From assembly GCA_035079385.1 (NCBI GenBank), contig JAVHKY010000026.1:4552501-4616500 (forward strand): 64,000 bases of DNA, given 5' to 3'. Shown piece by piece: positions 23,487 through 36,300 of the stretch. The first letter of the stretch is position 1. Every line of letters begins with the position of its first letter. Position numbers and translations under genes: made by a program. Source of the DNA: Aspidiotus rigidus. Taxonomy: Eukaryota; Arthropoda; Insecta; Hemiptera; Diaspididae. The notes below the pieces were generated by a model. It was not told the DNA's origin, ran no database searches, and was given only the letters and a program-made list of their open reading frames with translations.

Positions 23487-26285
23487 GGGGTTTTTCTTAT
23501 GCGCCAACACTATTTTGATACTATTCAGAAAATCCAAAAAATCCTATAATTTTCCTCACTAAATATTTAGTTGTTTTCATAGTAACTTGAATGTGGGTCT
23601 TTTCACCCTATTTCCTCGTCCACTGGTTCAAAAATTTTAAAACTTGGGCTATGTATCGAATTTCTAACGTTTTTCTCTTGTTTTAATCCTAAAAAAATTA
23701 TGACGAGCTGATAAAATTATATTTTATCTATCTACTCAAGATCTAGTTTTCAAAGCTCTCTCCTCTTGTATATTGTTTTGCGCTACTGCACATCATTGAA
23801 TTGATGGTTTTCATATGCGTCAGTTACACTATTTTGATAGGATTCTATAGATTTGAACTAACACAAGTGGAAACTGATTAAAATTTACGGGATTTTTAAA
23901 TTGTATCCTCATTTTAGAGATCCGTTAGATTATAGAAAAAGATTATGTAAGTACGAACTACTACATTTTTCAAAGGGGGTGGAAATGTAGAGCCTTGTAG
24001 GTAAATCTTTTTAAATTGCGCACAGTTTTTTTTAGTCAAATTTATAGAGAAAATTAAGTAATTTTACTCTATTTTTCTTATCTCCACTGGTGCAAAAATT
24101 TTAGAACTTTTGCATCAAATTTCAATAGGTATTGCAGGTGAACTCTTTTCAAGTAATACAATTGAACTACATCATCACTAGGTAATCCAAGATGAATTGA
24201 CAATGAGGTTCTATTATTGTTTTCAAATTTTGTATAGGTACCCAATATTTTTTGACTCTGAGTGGGTAGAAAATCTAAAACCAAGTCTTCAAACAGATGA
24301 AAATCTGATAAATGAAAATGATGATCTATTTCTATCAAAAATTAATAGTAGTACGAGATAAATTTATGTTATATTACAATAAAGAAATTGAGAAAAATAT
24401 CCCAGAAGGTAAGCGTACTCATATAATGTATTCAAGCATTAAATAAAGAATGGTCTAATTTAAATCAATTTATAATATTCATAAATGATTTAAATTAAGT
24501 TTACCATACCCAATTAAATTATTGACTAACAGATATATATAAGTAATAAAAAATAATATAATTATGGATTACATCAGACCTTTTCTATGCAATTAAGACT
24601 TGAAATTGAAAATATTATATGTATAAACTTATCTAATACATAGGTATTCAATGACTTCAGTTAAACTTTATACATTTTTAGAGACCTTCATTTTAAATTA
24701 TAGGTACCTAAAGTATAATGTGTTTTGTTTTGAAATAATTTCTAGTATAAAGTTTAACCTCTACGTTATGTTAAGATGTGCCCCAAAAATAAAAAGCCTC
24801 TTTATTCCCTTTAATCACGCGGGAGAATTTTAATCCCAAAGTCATGTATTTTATTTAAAAAATCAAATCATTTCACATAATTCTTCACATACCTACCACA
24901 TACACTGGTAATGATTAGGTAGGGTTCATTTTTCACATATCTAGTCTTTTTTTCTCAGTGGTACCTAACTATAGTTATTATAAGTTGTTCTTAGACTATT
25001 AGATCTTGTTGTGAAGTAAATTGGTGGTCAACAAATTTATCACAAATATTCCAAAAATATGATTTTAATCTACAGGATGAAATGAATTTCTTTAAACTTT
25101 TTTATCTTATTGTTCGTTAATCTATAATTATTATATTTAATAACTCACACTGTTATTTCAATTTAAAACGAAAAGTGTGTACCAAATTGAGAATTTGTTT
25201 CTGAATTGCTGTGATTTATGAAAATATTGAGAATTACAGAGATTAGTTAGAAATTAGTTCAGTACGTCAAATGAATGCAAAATGAGAGAAATTACTGTAC
25301 TTTATTGTGCTTTCTTTTAGGATTTTTCAAAATTGATTGAAAAAATAAAATAAAATATTGGTCCCTGCGCTTCTTAAATATTTAGTGAGAAAAATTGGAG
25401 AATTTTTTGGATTTCTTTGGGATAGTTAGAAACGTTGAAAGAAATCTCCGGCTTATTGAAAAATCCCTTATTAGCACACTACAAATACCTATACAACTGG
25501 AGAGAGCTTTGAAGACTAGAGATCTTGAGTGGATAAAGGTTAATTACGTGAGCATTACAAAGTTCATCTTCAATGAGGGTTGAAAAAAGAGAAAAATGAT
25601 AGAAATTTGATACAAAAGTTCTAAAATTTTGCGAACTAGTGGAGAATTAAAAACAAAGCGAAATGACCCATAGCTAAATACAAATATTCAGTATTGAAAA
25701 CTAGAGGATTTGCAGGATTTTTTGATAGTTTTAAGAAGCATTGAAATGTGTCGACGCATAATTATTAAAAACTCTTATGACGCAAAATAAGTACACGAAT
25801 GGAGATCGAGCTTTTAAAACTAGAAATCTTGAGTGGATGAGGGTAATTTTGCCAGCTTACAAAATTCGCTAGGAATAGAGAAAAATTATAGAAATTTGAT
25901 ACAAAAGATCTGAAATTTTCAAACCATCGGAGAAGAAGAAATATGGTGAAATGATCCAAATTTGCTTTAAAAATAGCTAAATATTCAGTGAAAAGAATTA
26001 GAGGATTTTTACGATCATCTAGGGAACTGAAAAATGAACTTGGCGAATAGATTTTCTTTTTTAGGGTTAAAAAAAAAGAGAAAAACATGACCATAGAAAT
26101 TTGATACAAAAGGACTAAAATTTTCTTACTAGTGGAGAAGGAAAACAGCGAGCAAAATAACCCACGTTTACTTTAAAAACAGCTAAATATTTGGTGAGAA
26201 AATTTATAGAATTTTTGGGATTTTCTGGAGAGTATCAAAATAGTGTTGGCGCATAAGAAAAACCCTAGTGGCGCAGAACATACAC
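23487..26285. mobile_element. Foldback-like element with long arms of tandem subrepeats
   Basis: About 2.8 kb bounded by mirrored ends: GCCACTGGGGTTTTTCTTAT at the left and ATAAGAAAAACCCTAGTGGC at the right. The left arm (about 23487..24130) has two degenerate copies and the right arm (about 25370..26285) about three copies of a roughly 300-bp subrepeat marked by CTAAATATTTAGT, a GGATTTTC-type motif, ACTAGTGGAG and GATACAAAAG. The middle (about 24200-25350) is very A+T-rich with no coding region. Long inverted arms built of direct subrepeats around a loop are the hallmark of Foldback-type elements. Assignment is by architecture only. Confidence 0.6.
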
Positions 26286-27273
26286 CTTACATCTTATCCT
26301 CTGACCTGTCAGTAATGGGCAAAAATTTGTCACGAAGATCAGTAATATTCTGAAGAAGAGATTAATTTTTCCTTTTAATTAATTGAACCGATGAATAAAA
26401 AAGATATTAAGGTATACCATATCTTTGGATACCTAAGAATAAAACATCATGTGTCAAAAGCATTATATAAGTACTGGACTTGTTGCTTGTTTTAGTGTCG
26501 TCAACTAAATGATAATATCATTCACTTTGAATAATAACTCCAATTTATTTATTGTAATAAGTATAATATGTTGATTGATATCAGGATATTATTAAATCAC
26601 GAGTTGACAAGAAAGATTAATTCTTCACTACTTCATAAAAAATGAAAAGAAATTTTTTCGAAAATTAAAAGATTATACTTTCATTTCTACTTGTGTCACG
26701 AAATCGAAAAATAAGGGAAAACTACTGGAGATTAAAATTTGGGGAAATTTTATTACCTTCAATGACGAAAAAAGAAAAAAAGAAATACGGAAATACGATC
26801 GAAAAAATTCGAATTATGAAACTTTTTTTTCGTCTCGAATAAACCGGCCATCTTGGAAAGCTAGGTATCAATTTGAGATGGCTATGTACGTACTAGTACT
26901 ACATCATACGTAGTTGACAATTCCCAAACCGGTTGATTGTGAACTTTCACATTTTTGCCTCATCAAATTTCTCCACTCTCACTGAGCTGTGAAGTCGGCA
27001 AATCCTATACCTAGTCTGTTTCGTCTGTTTCCCGTTGCCAATTTTTTTCCGAATTCCAATGCGCAAAATTCGATCATTTTTTTGGTAAACTTATTGAAAT
27101 TTCGATGATACTAATCGTATCGATAACTATCGATTCTCAGCGATCCAACAGGTTTTAGCCTGAAGAAGTGAGTGGTGATAACTGATAAGACCTTAATAAT
27201 TGAGAGCGTTCATCATCGTTAACTGCAGCGTAATACTTGACGAATCGTTTTTATTCGTAATTTTATTAATGAA
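26286..27273. promoter_or_regulatory. JMJD4 5' flank
   Basis: A+T-rich, no gene seen. It should contain the promoter and 5' UTR of JMJD4. An ATG at 27269, five bases before the chosen start, opens a very short overlapping reading frame in another phase (stop after five codons), which may dampen translation. Confidence 0.35.
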
Positions 27274-29307
27274 ATGTTGGAGGTGATCGATATACTGGCA
27301 AATTCAGATCGAGTTAAAAGTTCTGAAGATGATGATGGTATCAAATATTTCGAAGGAGACTACGAAGATTTTTTTCGTAGGTTCCTTTTGCGAAATGAAC
27401 CCTGTATAGTGAAAAATGTTACCAAAAATTGGAAAAGTTTACTCTTATGGACCACTGATGGTACACCTAATTTGGATTATCTCGGTGAATCTTATGGTCA
27501 GTAACTTTGATATCATCACTAGTCACTGGTTCTATGAATCATTATGCTAAATTCATTCCTCTACTATTTCAGGAGAAGCTGAAGTAACTGTTGCTAACTG
27601 TGATCAGAAATATTACAATGCACAATTGAAAACGACGGTTAAATTTTTAGAATTTACTCATTATTGGAAATCATTGATAGAAAATAACTACCCTCCGACT
27701 GAACCATGTTTGTATCTAAAAGTGAGTAATCATGAATATTACCGAGTACACATACCTTCAATATTTCCTAGTAATCTTTGTAATGGACACTTTTAACGCA
27801 GGACTGTGCTAAAGGATGATGTAAGTATTAATATCTTGGATTATCGAAAGTTTCTATTGCCTTTTAGTCATTTTATAGTTACCTATGCATAATAATATTT
27901 CTCTATACCTTTATGTAAGACTGTTATTTTCGGTTGTTGTGGTAACTACATTGATAGTAATAAATTCTAGGACTGGCATTTCACAAAGGATTTTCCAGAC
28001 GAAGATATTTACAGAGTGCCGCCTGAATTCAGTAGTGACTGGTTGAACGAATATTTTACCGCAAAAAAATATCTAAACGATGACTACCGATTTGTTTATA
28101 TGGGTCCTAAAGGATCATGGTACGCTGTTACATTTACCAACTTCAATCACCGAGAGATACCCGAGTGAGCGTCTTCCTCGAAGTTGAACTTGTGTGCGTT
28201 ATTTACGCACAAATGATGTCAAATTTGAGTGAAAACATCGATTTATTTTGGCGCACCCAGTGTAATTTGTTTGCGGTACCTCCGTATGAGATCTCCAATA
28301 TAATTTTTCTAGGTTTTGTACTTCTTGTCGTTTTAAAGCGTAAATGCCCATAGCCCGAGTATGAGTTTTATAAATGCCCACGGCCCGAGTGTGAGGTTTT
28401 ATAGACTCAAGGACCATTTTTCGAAGACAGAAAAATTAATGTCATCTTTTTACTTCGCATATATATTGTTCATGAATTGTTGAACCAGGCACGTAAAAAC
28501 CCGACTCGTTATTTAGCGTACTATTCTGATCGACTCGCAACATGTTTCCGATTCTTGATTGTTCATTACATCAACAAAAAATTTCTCAATTCCAGGACTC
28601 CTTTTCACGTCGATGTTTTCACTTCGTATAGTTGGTCAGTGAATATTTGTGGTGAGAAAAAATGGATCCTTTTCCCTCCAAAAGAAGAAAACAAATTAAG
28701 AGATAAATTTGGCTCTTTACCTTATGACGTTAGTTCCATTGCCGATATGAATAATTGTGATCAAAATGACGTGAAATATTACGTCGTTCATCAAAAAGCA
28801 GGCGATGCAATTTTTGTTCCCTCGGGATGGCATCATCAAGTCTGGAATACGGTACGCGCAGGGGTAAAGTACCGGTAATTTTTGAAAAATAATTCTTTTT
28901 TTATGTTCCTTTTCCATTTTTTTCAGCTCGATACCATCTCGATCAACCATAACTGGATAAACGCCTGTAATATAAGCGGAATGCTATCGTCCATGTTCTC
29001 GAGTTTGGAAAATGTGAAAAAAGAAATTATTGAATTTCGAGATACAATGGACGACTGGAGCGATCATTGTCAGTTATTATTGAAATCTTGTTTTGGAATG
29101 AACTTGAACGAGTTTAACGAATTTATTTCCTACATCGCTGATCAGAGGAAACAATCACTTTCGAAAAAATCCCTTTTAAAAGTTTACGGAAATTGGTTAG
29201 TTGGATTTAATCATTTGAAGTACGATTTGAAGGTATTGAAAGACATAAAAACAATATTCTTGAAACATCCAGATGTGGCTTTACTGTTCAAAGAAAATTA
29301 TGTTTGA
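27274..29307 (+). CDS. JMJD4: JmjC domain-containing protein 4 (2-oxoglutarate oxygenase)
   Basis: Five exons, 27274..27496, 27573..27721, 27971..28119, 28596..28851 and 28927..29307, all with GT-AG ends and matching phases, give 385 aa. The JmjC core is plain: FVYMGPKGSW joins across intron 3 to TPFHVDVFTSYSWSVN, giving the iron-binding HxD pair (about H178, D180); WILFPP follows, and the distal histidine lies in FVPSGWHHQVW (about residues 253-254). CLYLKDWH and SSDWLNE are also family-typical. Human JMJD4 hydroxylates a lysine in translation termination factor eRF1 and supports accurate termination; the same role is inferred here. The third intron (476 nt) contains a local tandem duplication and the second intron a cryptic microexon. 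The 3' end faces the FAM234-like gene 112 bp away. Confidence 0.93.
27802..27820 (+). other. Candidate 19-nt poison microexon in JMJD4 intron 2
   Basis: Nineteen bases lie between an AG acceptor (27800-27801) and a perfect GTAAGT donor at 27821. If spliced in after exon 2 (phase 0) it reads Asp-Cys-Ala-Lys-Gly then TGA, and it also shifts frame. It starts GACTG and contains AAAGGAT, like the true exon 3 (GACTGGCA..AAAGGAT), so it may be a decayed duplicate of that exon start. Use in mRNA is unproven. Confidence 0.35.
28341..28402 (+). repeat. Two-copy 30-bp tandem duplication in a JMJD4 intron
   Basis: TAAATGCCCATAGCCCGAGT is followed directly by a second copy starting TAAATGCCCACGGCCCGAGT, each about 30 bp. 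It sits inside the 476-nt third intron. Confidence 0.6.
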
Positions 29308-29419
29308 GAACTTGAATTTTTATTTTGTTTCATCGAATGACTAGAAAGTTTTTATATTAAGAATAAAAGTAGTACTAATTTGACAATGCTGAGAAATAAT
29401 AAAAAATAGGGCGATCATT

Positions 29420-31810
29420 TTAGACCCCATTTTTCCTTATTTCCACCAAAAGATCGTACATTCTGACGTACGATTTGAGAGTATAATCTGTATGAGCGAA
29501 GCCATCACGGTTATCAGCTTCGAAAGTTGAGTAATAACTAATGAGATTACGACTTCCATTTCTGCTTACGTCTTCAACAATTACTGAAAATGAAGTGATA
29601 AAATCATACCAGTTATTTTTATTTTCAATAGAATTTAGAAACTTGGAGCAACTACTTACGAGAGTATTGCTGCAACTTAGGATCTGGTTGGATAGACAAA
29701 TTCGCAGCATATAATTGAATAATCTCATCTTTAGTCAAGTTGATCACAGAAACTGGTTTATCACTAGAATGTTTGAAGACAATGACGAAAATTTGCTCGC
29801 TTAAGAAGTTCATTGTCAGGTTGTGCTCACCGTGAAATGATTTCAGTTCCTAAAAAGAGCGAGACAAAAAAATTATGATTAATTATTATCTTTGTTATTA
29901 TTATTATACAGCCTTCGTGACACAGTATTATATCAGTGCAAAATAAAATAAATTGCACATTTTAAGTCGCACAAAGCCGATTGTCACGTCGCCCATTATG
30001 ATTAGTAATGATGGGGAAAAAAATATTTTTATATTCACCTCATGTTCAAATTCCCAAATCTTTATAACAAAACCAAATACTCCAGCCGAGTAGTTCAAGT
30101 CGAAAGAAACCGGCGTCATAATGAAGCAATTTTTACAATCATGAGACCAAACGATACTCTGGGCTTTCTGTATCATTATTTTCGCTTCACATTTTTTTGG
30201 GCAGAGCGTGCCATTATTTTCAAATTTTATGGTATAGTTGTGAACATACATCGGATTCAACGATGCAAATGGGTAATGTTGATTCAGGACTTGATTCGAA
30301 TTTAGAGACGCTGGCGTTAAATGTTCTCGCAAAGGTAAATCTATCTCCACAACTGAAAAAGTATGTCATCTCATTAGTAGTCAACGGATGAAATCAAACA
30401 GAAATACATATGTACAACAATTCTCACCTTCACTTCCTCTTTTACAGGTCAGCTTCAATAGAAATTCGTTTTGCATTTTCAAATCTTCGATTTCAGAACA
30501 GTTTCGACTGATTGATTGGAAATCGTCATCTAGTATTAATCCCCAGAGCCCAGATAATAATTGAAGCTTATTCGTGTCTTGTACGCGAACGATTTCTAAT
30601 ACTTCGTCGTTATTAACATCCGGTATAACAATAGGAAACACCCTATCCGTTTTATTATTTCTCGGAGATAACGGTAGACTCCAGTAACTTCGACCTGAAA
30701 ATTTGCATTGCTATAACTGAAAAGAAGAAGAGAGAGAGAAAAAAAACAGGTTTTTCAAACCATGAATGACGAAAATTCATTTACCATTTTCTGGTGATAG
30801 AACAAAAAGAGAGTTTCCGTAGCTCACAACCATACAATCTTTGGGTATTTTATTGTGCAGAGATAGTAATTTACAATCTATTTCATCGGGCATCTTGTTG
30901 TAATGTTTACGCCATAATTTTTGGCCTGTGAGACCGTGAAATGCAATGATATCACCACCAGAAGATGAAGTATAGTTTGTTCGTATAACTGGGGCATCAG
31001 CAAAAATTGATCCTCGCGCTATTAATAAGAAATTCATGTTGTACCAGTCTTTTGTATGCACTAGCACAATGCTATTCACGAATTCTGAAAAAAAGATCAT
31101 AATCGTGAGTAATTCTATTCCTAGGTCTATGTACTTTTAAAAAATGATCAACTTACCTATGTTTGGAACACGAACTTCCCAGATTTCATTATTAACCGTA
31201 TCGCACGAGCAATTGGCCCATTCGCACGGTACAGCTAGAAATAGAGCAATTACGAAAAAACAAGTAAATATGGAAAAACTGAACGAGAACTTGCGTTTGA
31301 TTGACATAGAATGGTTTTCTTGGAGCACGGTATCTTGATTAGTGCATACTGATAGAGCAAGATGGGCTGATTTAGGGTTGTTCTTTTCTGCATTCATGTT
31401 GGAGTAGACAAGATTTTCAACGGTTTTGCCTGTCGCAAAAATTCAATCGAATATTATAATTAAGGAAAAGAGTAGAGAACAAAGAATTGTGCTTCTCTCG
31501 TTTACTCACTTTTTGGAATCGAATCGGAAGAGTAAACTCTCCTCTTTGTTATAATTTGGAACCCATCTCGGTAAAGACCTGACAACTCTTCGTCAGAGAA
31601 TTCTGAGTTGTCACTATTGGACTGGGGGATTAGTTTATATTCTGATCGCCTATGATGAGCAACGCCTGACATTAGGCCATCTACACACGAACATTCATGA
31701 CTATAAGATTTGAAAAACATGAATCTCATGAGTTTTTTGTTTTGTTTAATATTATTTAATACTTGATTTATTCGAGTTTCAAGATTCCTGCAAAAATCTT
31801 CGACCACCAT
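29420..31810 (-). CDS. FAM234A/B-like single-pass membrane protein
   Basis: Seven exons in transcript order: 31510..31810, 31157..31429, 30785..31084, 30428..30694, 30039..30352, 29660..29849, 29420..29583. All phases agree, giving 602 aa (FAM234 proteins are about 550-620). Layout: a cytoplasmic N-terminus with YKLIPQSNSDNSEFSDEE; one hydrophobic segment near residues 147-167 (IFTCFFVIALFLAVP) after basic KRK; then a large extracellular part with beta-propeller, FG-GAP-like repeats such as GGDIIAFHGLTGQKLW, CMVVSYGNSLFVLSPENG and VFPIVIPDVNNDEVLEIV. Several N-x-S/T sites lie in the outer part. The family's function is poorly known; FAM234A was formerly ITFG3. The start is uncertain: the frame stays open about 10 codons upstream and internal Met codons exist. 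Family naming rests on architecture and motifs, so confidence in the name is moderate. Confidence 0.75.
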
Positions 31811-32520
31811 CTCAGTCCAACTTGGCGAACAAACGTGACTTCACATCTCCCGACCTCTCCATAGAATTTTGCAACATGACTAAAATAAGAAAAACAGGTA
31901 ATGTTTTTGAGCATTTTATACAGAAAGGTCGAACTTAATAGGGCAGAAAATAGTACCGAATTCTCAGACTTCATCTCCATTTGAACTGACCGCGAGACGA
32001 AATCTGATCTCGTTTCGGATTCTTCACTTCTGCCAGGACGAAATAAAACAATTAATGAACTTTACACTAGGATCCTCATTAGATTTCATTTTCCTCCTTT
32101 TTGAGCGAATAATGACCTGCGGTGACGTACAATTAGAAAACACGGAGAGCCGTCAAAAATTCCCAAAGTTTAGCAAAAACGGTAATTTCTTCTTCACATT
32201 TGGCTGAATCTAGCATTACTCTGTCGACCACAAATAAGGAGCTTGAAGTATTAGCTTACCCTTCTGAATAGTGGTTAAGAAAATAGGTAAAAATTCAAAT
32301 TAGTTTCGCGGTAGATCAACAGAACTTTGGCTCATCTCGAATTATGCCCATTATATGACATGAATAAATATAAAACTTTTATTTCGAAATTTTATTACTC
32401 TCAACGATTGGGCCGGGATAAACTGTACAATGCACAAAAATGTCGAAATTTTTTACAGAACTACTAAGGCGCTAGAAACTACACGTAGTGATAAGAAGTT
32501 GGAGTATTGTGATTGTGATA
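31811..32520. promoter_or_regulatory. FAM234-like gene 5' flank
   Basis: No independent gene seen. It should hold the promoter and any 5' non-coding exon of the FAM234-like gene. An overlapping frame at 31768..31980 on the same strand is a shadow of the first exon. Confidence 0.3.
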
Positions 32521-32828
32521 AGGGACAGAATTTTAAAGGAATTTTAGCAACACTTCTGTCCCTTAGACCATATAATAGATAGACCGAGCATCGGCCATAT
32601 AAGCGTATGTTAACCATTGATGCGAGGACATGATAAGAAAATAAGGATCACTGGACCCTGTTTACATTTTTATGCGCATAGCGGGTGAACGCGCGGCGGA
32701 GTGAAACACACAGTGCAGCGTCTCCTTCTCCGCAGTCAACCGCGCTACCCATAAAGGGTCCGATGATCCTTATTGCACTACTAATCACTATGCTCGGTCT
32801 ATCTATTATATGGTCTAAGTTCTGTCCA
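32521..32828. mobile_element. MITE with about 38-bp terminal inverted repeats
   Basis: TTAGACCATATAATAGATAG followed by ACCGAGCAT near 32561-32591 is perfectly mirrored near 32791-32820, with an outer GGACAGAA/TTCTGTCC pair. The left end carries an extra hairpin (AGGGACAGAA / TTCTGTCCCT) that looks like a small local duplication. An inner pair (ATAAGGATCA..GGACCC / GGGTCC..TGATCCTTAT) is also inverted. It is non-coding and lies 110 bp upstream of the copia 5' LTR. Confidence 0.7.
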
Positions 32829-32938
32829 TACTGTCCGTTTGAAGCGCTGCAGTGCAGTCGGCCTCAAGATTGAACTTCAAGCCTTTGACTCTTGACTGTC
32901 TATTATGTCGCCGTCTATATTTTGTAGATAGTCAAAGC

Positions 32939-33111
32939 TGTCAGAGTATAGCGCTCCCTACAGAATTCACGCATACTGCTAAGCTTCATACTTCGCACCT
33001 TACCCCAATCCCAAACCTAAACTCGTACTTCTATTGTCGGTGCACTTCAGTCCTACTTCAACGGCTGTATCGAACACCGCAGTATTTCATGATTTCAACA
33101 TTTCATTGTCA
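32939..33111 (+). repeat. Copia 5' LTR
   Basis: Starts TGTCAGAGTATAGCGC and ends TTCATTGTCA just before the primer-binding site, giving a TG..CA LTR of about 173 bp. The first 137 bp are repeated without change at 39361..39497. Confidence 0.75.
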
Positions 33112-33129
33112 TGGCAGCAGAACGCTGGT
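33112..33129 (+). promoter_or_regulatory. Copia primer-binding site
   Basis: TGGCAGCAGAACGCTGG directly follows the LTR end and resembles the complement of the 3' end of initiator methionine tRNA (TGGTAGCAGAG type), the usual copia primer. The tRNA match is from general knowledge and was not aligned. Confidence 0.5.
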
Positions 33130-33306
33130 ATTATTATTATTAGTTTTGCGACCTCTAATTCAATTACGTATTTCCAAAACAAAAACACATCGCAAACTGT
33201 TAAAAGTGAATCGGTGGCTGTGTTTCGTACTGAGAATCAACACTTCGGATTTTGGGACTTCGGCACGTGTTAGTCATCTGATTTGTTTCAGAGGTAAAAT
33301 TCACGA

Positions 33307-36300
33307 ATGGCTCCTACTCGCAAGGTACGAATTTCACGTAAAAAGCAGAAGGACACTGTTGGTACTGGTGAAGATGTACCTGCTCCGAAAAAGGTTTCAA
33401 AGCAAGGTGAGTTTTCTGGCACCAGTAAATCTAACTCAAATGAATCCGAGGAAGATGAAATACTTAAACTTTGTCCGGAAGAGGAACCTCTCACAGAAAC
33501 CGATCGCGTCATTAAAGATCTGAGCAGTAACGATGATGAAGTTAATCACGCGGATACGTCGAACTCGAATGATGAAAACGAATATTCTTCGCCGCCTAAG
33601 TCATTTAACGGTCAACGTCGATCAACAAATTCGAGAAGTCGATCGACATCTTCAAAATCTTCGAGATCGAGAAGTCGATCAACATCTTCGAAATCTTCGA
33701 AAACTTCGTCTCGTAATTCTTCATCTAGTTCCTCGCTGAGCTCGTCTCCTGTCCGTAAGAAACGACAACATCGTCGTCGTAATCACAGGAATGATACAAT
33801 TAATCCGGCTACAATTCAAGCGTTAACTCAGATTGTTAAAATGGTTTTCGAAGAGAAAAATAATTCAAACTCTCTCTCATTCTCAAACGCGGTAAATCAA
33901 CTCACGTCTGAAGAAGCAAGGTGGGCTGTTCTAGACAAGAAGTTCGGAAATTCTTTTGTTCCGCGTGTGTATGCCGAACACGAAAAACTTACGGGAGTTA
34001 ATAATTTCCTCCATTGGGAAGAATTAATTAAGCTGGAATTGAAAACCCAAAATCTAACTGGATTTATCAAAGTGAATAAGGCTGAAGGTTTAATTGAAGT
34101 ATCACCAGCGAAACGAGAACAACTGGATGCGCAAGCGCTTCACTTGATTCGGAATTCCATATCTAAGAATATTGTATCAACAATTCGTAATACTGAGTCG
34201 GCGTTTTCAGCTATGCAGGAGCTGGAGAAATTGTACAACGGAAATCGTATGCTCGATCTAGTGACGCTTGATAATAAATTCGATAACTTGAGATTCATGG
34301 TTGGTTTCTCACGTGAAAGATTTGTTGGTGACTACAAAAGATATTTGGAAGAATATGAGAAAAGAGGCACAAGTTACTCTGATGAGCACAAAATCTCCAG
34401 GTTCCTACAGAAGATTGAAGGAATTTTTGATCCGTATAATCAATTCAACACCTTTTTCAATCAGATCGCCACCACTGACAAGGAAAAACTGACATTTCAG
34501 TACGTTGCGGAAAAATTTCTACAAATGGCCGTCAAAAATTCGAGTAAGTCTATAAGATGTACAAATTCTAAGTATAACTCACATAATTCTACCTCAGATA
34601 ACTCAAAGATATCTCTCACTACGATCACTAATTCTTGTTCTAACTCAAGTGATAACTCAAATACTCCTATAATAATTAATGAAATATTTCTTTCAGACAA
34701 GGAACAGACCTTGAAACGCAAGAATGCGAATCTCTCCAATTCTTCTGGCTTTAATAAAGCAAATGTGTCCAAGAAACCTCGTTTTGATAATTCCAAGCGC
34801 GAAGATTTGCAAAAGAAACCAAACGTCAGTGGACAATCTAAGAAACCGGTGGAAAAGAACGTTGCCAAGGGTGATAAATTCGCGGCAGTTCCTTTACACA
34901 AAAAATATACCAAAGAACAGATGGACCAGCTCAAGTCGATGACATCAGAAGAGAAGGAAAAAGTCAGATGTTCGAAATGTCAAGAATATTTTCATGATGA
35001 AAAGTCATGTCCTAGACCTGGGCCCCATTGTTTTGCTTGTAAACGATATGACCATGTTCTAAAGGATTGTAAATATCTCAAAAGTGAGTCAAAGTCTGGT
35101 ATTTCTATTGATTCTTTGAACTTCGAAAGTAAAGCTGTACTATTAATTGATTCAGCCGCGTCCCATCATGGAACAAATGAATCTAACTCGTTGATATCTT
35201 ATGTAAATCATGAAAATCCAATACCTGTCAAGACAGCAACAGGTGATAAAATTTGTAACTCTATTGGTGAAGGGACTCTTCCTGTAGCCCTGATCTTTGG
35301 AAAAGTCACTAGCAAACTACTCATTGAGAAAGTACAACACGTTCCGGAGTTGAAAGAATCAATACTTAGTGTTAAATCGTTTAATAAACAATTTAAAACG
35401 TCACTAATGCTAAATGAAAAATCTGGGTACTTATATTCTAGAAAATTAAGAAGGAAGCTGTCCTTAATCTCGCTGCGTAATAACTTCTACTATCTGCCAG
35501 TCTTGACGCCGGTGAAAAATACCGAAGCCTTTGAATTAAATAAGGTTAGTCTAGATCTATGTCAACCAATTGACAAAAAGTCAGTTCGCAAACTCAAAAG
35601 AAAACTTAATCCTGAACAAAAAGCTAAATTAAATGCTGAAGGAAAACTAATCCATCGGCGCTTTGCTCATTTAAATGCGGCTTATGTCAATCGGTTGAAG
35701 TATGTAACTGTTGGTTTAGAAAATTATAACTGTGTTGAGAAAACTCAATTATGTCTAACGTGTGGTCTGGCAAAACTCACTAGAAAAGAATTTGACCGCG
35801 ACAGAGAAAGAGCTACTCGTCCTGGTGAAATAATTCATGCTGATCTCATGGGAAAGATTGACCCACCCACGTTTGATTTTAAAGAAAATTACATTCTGTG
35901 CATACTTGACGATTTCACAAGATATCTACAGGTCTTCCTGCTTGAGAGAAAATCTGATGCATATGAAAGTATCGATGAAGCCTTTAAATTCATCCAATCT
36001 AACCATCCTGGTTCTGGTCAATTTCGTCTATTCAGGTCAGACCATGGTGGGGAATTTGACAATTTGAGGCTTAAATCACTCCTATCAAAATATGGTGCAA
36101 TTTTTGATTTCTCTGAACCGTACACACATCAGCATAATGCCACTATTGAACGCATAAATCTAGATGTACAGAGGTGGGGTCGTGCCTTGATGTTAGAGTC
36201 TGGCTTTCCAACTAACCTATGGGGGCTGGCAATTAAAACTGCAGCTTATCTCTTTAATAGAATACCTCACATAGCTATCAACTTTATAACTCCATTTGAA

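Noticed and set aside
25395..25583. 62-codon + strand frame
   Set aside because: It lies in the repeated arm of the foldback-like element and is not kept in the sister subrepeats.
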